The notes below the pieces were generated by a model. That model worked only from the letters and a program-made list of their open reading frames with translations. It was not told where the DNA came from and did not search any database. This document shows, one piece after another, positions 60,504-64,000 of a DNA stretch of 64,000 nucleotides. The stretch spans positions 1 through 64,000 of the forward strand of contig NZ_LGLV01000016.1 of NCBI RefSeq assembly GCF_001687365.1, given 5' to 3'. Position numbers and translations under genes: made by a program. The stretch's first letter is position 1; the number at the start of each line of letters is the position of its first letter. Source of the DNA: Pararhizobium polonicum (lineage in GTDB: Bacteria; Pseudomonadota; Alphaproteobacteria; Rhizobiales; Rhizobiaceae).

Positions 60504-62084
60504 CTAACCCGCTGATCGCACCGCAAGCTTTTCCGGCTCTCTCTGGAGGATGGCAAATGCATCTTCCGCCGAGACAGGTCTGGATATCAGAAAACCCTGC
60601 GCTTCCGAAGCTCCAAGTGCCCGCACGAACTCCATCTGTCCTTCGGTTTCGATGCCCTCGATGGTGGTCGACACCTGGAACGTGTTTCCGAGCTGCAGAA
60701 TGATGTCGACGATTTCGGCGTCGCGCTGGTTGCCGAGCATCGACTTTGTGAAGGAACGGTCGACCTTGAGTTGGTCGAGCGGAAACCGCCTGAGATTGTT
60801 GATCGACGAAAAACCGATGCCGAAATCGTCCAGCGCGATCCGCACGCCATGGGCACGAAGCTCCATCAGGCTGTCGCTGATGATCGCGGCATCGATGTGG
60901 AAGATCGATTCGGTCACCTCGATGGTGAGCCGGCCGGGGGCAAGCCCGGCTTCGGCCAGACACGCCTTGACATGCGGCACGAAAGCCCGGTCCTTGAACT
61001 GGTCGCCGGCGACATTGACCGCGATGCCTGTTGGTGCCGGCCACCGCGCCGCCTCCAGGCAGGCGGTGCGCAGAACCCAATTGCCGATCGGCAGGATCAG
61101 GCCGGTCTTTTCGGCCGCGCTGATGAAGCGGTCCGGCGGGATGACACCCTTTTCGGGATGGCGCCAGCGGATCAGCGCCTCGAACGAGCGGATCGCACGG
61201 CTTTCGATCCCGACGATCGGCTGGTATTCCAGAAAGAACTCACCGGCGGCCAGGGCGCGGGAGAGATCATATTCGATCTCGCCCTTGCGCGTTGCCTCCT
61301 CCGCCATATCGGGCTCGTAGACCATATGGCTGTTGCCGGCGATTTCCTTGGCCTTGTAGAGCGCCAGGTCGGCGCGTTTGAGCACGGCCGACATCGACCG
61401 GTCGTCCGGCTCGATATAGGCGACGCCAATGCTGCCGCCGGTCCAGAATTGCGCCGAGGACAGCTGAAAGGGCTCGGCAAGCAGGCTCTTGATCGTGGCG
61501 CAGATATCGTCGAGCTTGCCGTCCGACGGCGCGCCGGCAACAACGATGACGAATTCGTCGCCCCCCAGACGGTAGACCGTGGCAAACCCGGACATGGCCT
61601 GAATCAGCCTTTGAGCAAGCGCAATCAGCAATTCGTCGCCGGCATCGTGCCCCATCGAATCGTTGACGAACTTGAAGCGATCGAGATCGAGCATCAGAAG
61701 CGCCGTGCGGGCGGCCGGTACCGGTCCGGTGGCGGACAAGCGTTCGCGCAGATCGCATTCGAGCGCAAAACGATTGGCAATGCCGGTCAACTGATCGGTG
61801 TGCAAGGCGCGCGAAAGGTCTTCCTCCGTCTTCCGGCGCAATTCCAGCTCCTGCATCAGCCGGCTTCGCGCGCGTCCCCCCTGATAGAAAAGCACGCCGC
61901 AGATCAGCGGCATCAGCACCACGGAGAGGGATGCAAATGTCGGTGTACCGCTGCCCCACAGTCCGTGGACACCGTCGCTCACTCTGTCATAAAAAATGCA
62001 TACGACCGGGAATAATGCCCCGATTGCCGCGCCGGCCGCAGCATACCGCTGCTCCGGCTTCGGCAGAAAAGCCTTTAACTTCAT
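60504..62084 (-). CDS. Membrane GGDEF-EAL dual-domain protein
   Basis: The 526-residue protein has two N-terminal membrane helices (about 15-70), a short coiled coil, a GGDEF domain with LLMLDLDRFKFVNDSMGHD and an intact RLGGDEFVIVV, and an EAL domain with FEALIRWRHPEKG, IEVTES, LDDFGIGFSSINN, LKVDRSF and TTIEGIETEGQ. Both catalytic signatures are present, so it could make or break cyclic di-GMP. The start MKLKAFLPKPEQ at 62084 has GGGG upstream; the frame is open to 62126. Confidence 0.92.
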   Translation of the reverse strand: MKLKAFLPKPEQRYAAAGAAIGALFPVVCIFYDRVSDGVHGLWGSGTPTFASLSVVLMPLICGVLFYQGGRARSRLMQELELRRKTEEDLSRALHTDQLTGIANRFALECDLRERLSATGPVPAARTALLMLDLDRFKFVNDSMGHDAGDELLIALAQRLIQAMSGFATVYRLGGDEFVIVVAGAPSDGKLDDICATIKSLLAEPFQLSSAQFWTGGSIGVAYIEPDDRSMSAVLKRADLALYKAKEIAGNSHMVYEPDMAEEATRKGEIEYDLSRALAAGEFFLEYQPIVGIESRAIRSFEALIRWRHPEKGVIPPDRFISAAEKTGLILPIGNWVLRTACLEAARWPAPTGIAVNVAGDQFKDRAFVPHVKACLAEAGLAPGRLTIEVTESIFHIDAAIISDSLMELRAHGVRIALDDFGIGFSSINNLRRFPLDQLKVDRSFTKSMLGNQRDAEIVDIILQLGNTFQVSTTIEGIETEGQMEFVRALGASEAQGFLISRPVSAEDAFAILQREPEKLAVRSAG

Positions 62085-62161
62085 GTTAGCGCCCCGAAAA
62101 TGAATAGGGTCATCTAACATGTACAAACTTAATCAATTCTTATGGATGAGAAATTGTATAA

Positions 62162-62222
62162 GCCATCCGTCATCAAAGTGTAGCGGACTCGTCTTAGAAG
62201 CTCCCCATCTTTAACGGATGGC
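62162..62222 (+). promoter_or_regulatory. Inverted repeat in btaA leader
   Basis: GCCATCCGT (62162-62170) pairs with ACGGATGGC (62214-62222), 43-nt loop, ending 8 bp before the btaA ATG. A single Pho-like half-site CCGTCAT lies at 62167-62173, but the expected second half is poor. The function of the repeat is unknown. Confidence 0.35.
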
Positions 62223-62230
62223 AGGCTGAC

Positions 62231-63481
62231 ATGACCGATCTCGCACCCGATGCAGGCTACGGCAAAAGAAATCGCAAGCTGAAAACCGCTCTGATCCAGC
62301 ACAAGGCGCTGACCCTGGAAGGCCTGTCGGAGCGTCTTTTCGGACTGCTCTTTACCGGCCTCGTCTATCCGCAGATCTGGGAAGATCCCACCGTCGACAT
62401 GGCTGCCATGCAGATCCGCCCCGAGCATCACATCGTCACCATCGGCTCCGGTGGCTGCAACATGCTCGCCTATCTCTCCGCAGCCCCCGAACGCATCGAC
62501 GTGGTCGATCTCAACCCGCATCACGTGGCGCTCAACCGGCTGAAGCTTGCCGCATTCCGCCACCTGCCCGGCCATGCCGACATCATCCGCTTTCTCGCCC
62601 GCCATGATCTCGCCAGCAACGTCCGGGCCTACGATCTCTTCATCGAACCGAAGCTCGACAGCGACACGCGCAAATACTGGAACCGGCGCGGGCTGACCGG
62701 CCAGCGCCGCATCCGGGTCTTAGGCAAGAATATCTATCGCACCGGCCTGCTCGGCCGTTTCATCGGTCTCGGCCATCTGCTGGCGCGGCTGCATGGCGTC
62801 GATCCGAGCGAGCTTGCCAATGCCCGCTCGATGCGCGAGCAGCGCCAGTTCTTCGACGAGCGGCTGGCGCCTTTGTTCGACCGCCCGGCCATCCGCTGGA
62901 TCACCAGCCGCAAAAGCTCGCTGTTCGGCCTCGGCATTCCGCCGCAGCAGTTCGATGAACTGGCGAGCCTCAGCGCGGAAAAGTCGCTGGCCGGCGTGCT
63001 GCGCCAGCGGCTCGAGAAGCTCTGCTGCCATTTCCCGCTGAAGGAAAACTATTTTGCCTGGCAGGCCTTCGCCCGCCGCTACCCGATGCCGCATGAGGGC
63101 GAGCTGCCCGACTATCTGCAGGCCGGACGCCATGAAACGATCCGCAACAATGCCGAGCGCGTGCACGTGCACCATGCCAGCTTCACCGAGCTGCTGGCGA
63201 AGAAGCCCGCCGGTTCCGTCGATCGTTATGTCCTGCTCGACGCGCAGGACTGGATGAACGACCGGCAGCTGAACGACCTGTGGAGCGAAATCACCCGCAC
63301 CTCGGCCGAAGGCGCCGTCGTCATTTTCCGCACCGCCGCCGAAGCCAGCATTCTGGAAGGCCGCGTCTCGCAGGCCCTGCTCGGCCAATGGCACTATGAT
63401 GCCGAGCAGTCGCAGGCTCTGAACCTCAAGGACCGGTCTGCCATCTACGGCGGCTTCCATATCTACAGGAAGGCAGCATGA
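62231..63481 (+). CDS. btaA: Diacylglycerol 3-amino-3-carboxypropyltransferase BtaA
   Basis: The 416-residue protein transfers the aminocarboxypropyl group of SAM to diacylglycerol to form diacylglyceryl-homoserine. Visible BtaA features are GLVYPQIWEDPTVDMAAMQI, IVTIGSGGCNMLAYLSAAP (SAM loop), VDLNPHHVALNRLKLAA, and the C-terminal VLLDAQDWMNDRQLNDLW. It is the first step of the betaine lipid DGTS pathway, known from Rhodobacter and Sinorhizobium, where the lipid replaces phospholipids under phosphate limitation. Its stop overlaps the btaB start (ATGA). Confidence 0.96.
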   Translation: MTDLAPDAGYGKRNRKLKTALIQHKALTLEGLSERLFGLLFTGLVYPQIWEDPTVDMAAMQIRPEHHIVTIGSGGCNMLAYLSAAPERIDVVDLNPHHVALNRLKLAAFRHLPGHADIIRFLARHDLASNVRAYDLFIEPKLDSDTRKYWNRRGLTGQRRIRVLGKNIYRTGLLGRFIGLGHLLARLHGVDPSELANARSMREQRQFFDERLAPLFDRPAIRWITSRKSSLFGLGIPPQQFDELASLSAEKSLAGVLRQRLEKLCCHFPLKENYFAWQAFARRYPMPHEGELPDYLQAGRHETIRNNAERVHVHHASFTELLAKKPAGSVDRYVLLDAQDWMNDRQLNDLWSEITRTSAEGAVVIFRTAAEASILEGRVSQALLGQWHYDAEQSQALNLKDRSAIYGGFHIYRKAA

Positions 63482-64000
63482 GCGCCATCGGGACCGAAGC
63501 AGGCAGCAGCCATGCCGACCGGATGGACCGGATGTACCGCACCCAACGGCATGTCTACGACCTGACCCGCAAATATTATCTGTTCGGCCGCGATACATTA
63601 ATCCGCGATCTCGACGTTCCGGCCGGCGGCAGCGTGCTGGAAATCGGCTGCGGCACCGGCCGCAATCTGGCCCTGATCGGCCGCCGTTTTCCGCAGGCGC
63701 GGCTGTTCGGGCTCGATATCTCGGCGGAAATGCTCGTCTCGGCCGAAGCCAAGCTCGGAAAACCGGGCCGCAGCAAAACGGTTCTGCGCGTCGCCGACGC
63801 GACCGATTTCCAGCCTTCGGAATTCGGCGAAACCGGCTTCGACCGCATCGTCATCTCCTATGCCCTGTCGATGATCCCGGAATGGGAAAAGGCGATCGAC
63901 TCAGCGGTCGCCGCGCTCAATCCGGACGGCTCGCTGCACATCGCGGACTTCGGCCAGCAGGAGCGGCTGCCCGGCCTGTTTCGGCGCGGGTTGCAGGCAT
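63478..64000 (+). CDS. btaB: Diacylglyceryl-homoserine N-methyltransferase BtaB, 3' end outside window
   Basis: The ATG overlaps the btaA stop by four bases. The frame stays open for 174 codons to the window edge. It shows MYRTQRHVYDLTRKYYLFGR at the N-terminus, VLEIGCGTGRNLALIG (SAM motif I), LFGLDISAEML and IVISYALSMIPEWEKAI. It methylates the BtaA product three times to give DGTS. About 35-45 C-terminal residues are expected beyond the edge. Confidence 0.93.
   Translation, partial: MSAIGTEAGSSHADRMDRMYRTQRHVYDLTRKYYLFGRDTLIRDLDVPAGGSVLEIGCGTGRNLALIGRRFPQARLFGLDISAEMLVSAEAKLGKPGRSKTVLRVADATDFQPSEFGETGFDRIVISYALSMIPEWEKAIDSAVAALNPDGSLHIADFGQQERLPGLFRRGLQA

Overview
The window looks like chromosomal DNA of a Rhizobiaceae-type alphaproteobacterium (Rhizobium/Agrobacterium relatives). 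The grounds are the high G+C, the order of the dcw division and cell-wall cluster running on into lpxC-bamD-recN-ligA, an FtsZ with a very long linker, a receptor ending in NWEEF beside cheW, a DUF47-pit phosphate operon, betaine-lipid genes (btaA-btaB) and rhizobial-type palindromic intergenic repeats. The species cannot be named from the sequence alone.

Layout. 1-2.9 kb: edge of a GIY-YIG gene, a repeat-rich non-coding kilobase and a membrane-anchored tlde1 (DUF2778) protein. 2.9-11.4 kb: a GGDEF cyclase, creA, pncA, a chemoreceptor-cheW pair, a small membrane protein, Sco1, an FAD monooxygenase and prmA. 11.4-11.7 kb: a probable minus-strand trans-acting sRNA with CCUCCUCCC anti-Shine-Dalgarno loops. 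11.9-22 kb: aminopeptidase P, azlCD, panCB, a degenerate fumarylacetoacetase-family gene, a GAF-PAS-GGDEF-EAL protein and the DUF47-pit operon with an excellent Pho box. 22-50.5 kb, almost all minus strand: ligA, recN, bamD, lpxC, ftsZ, ftsA, ftsQ, ddlB, (aqpZ and a plus-strand MFS gene), murB, murC, murG, ftsW, murD, mraY, murF, murE, ftsI, ftsL, rsmH, mraZ. Transcription therefore runs from mraZ down towards ligA. 50.7-51.1 kb: RNase P RNA. 51.2-64 kb: an FAD amine oxidase, two lytic transglycosylases, an AmpD-type amidase with a TerB-DnaJ protein, an EamA transporter, PPi-dependent phosphofructokinase, a LysE exporter, a beta-lactamase-fold hydrolase, a GGDEF-EAL protein, and btaA with partial btaB.

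How it fits together. The core is peptidoglycan precursor synthesis (murB-G, mraY, ddlB) plus the divisome (ftsL, I, W, Q, A, Z), with start/stop overlaps showing tight coupling. Four TGGG repeats at exact 10-bp spacing upstream of mraZ are the expected MraZ operator. CtrA-like motifs lie upstream of mraZ and of ddlB-ftsQAZ. Phosphate physiology appears twice: DUF47-pit under a Pho box, and the phosphorus-free lipid genes btaAB.

Most of the window is conserved housekeeping DNA. I found no defence island, prophage, CRISPR array or novel multi-gene system. The points most worth checking are the aSD-loop sRNA, the FAH-family protein that seems to have lost its metal ligands, the hairpin that encloses the ribosome binding site of the LysE-family gene, and the regulatory sites of the dcw cluster.
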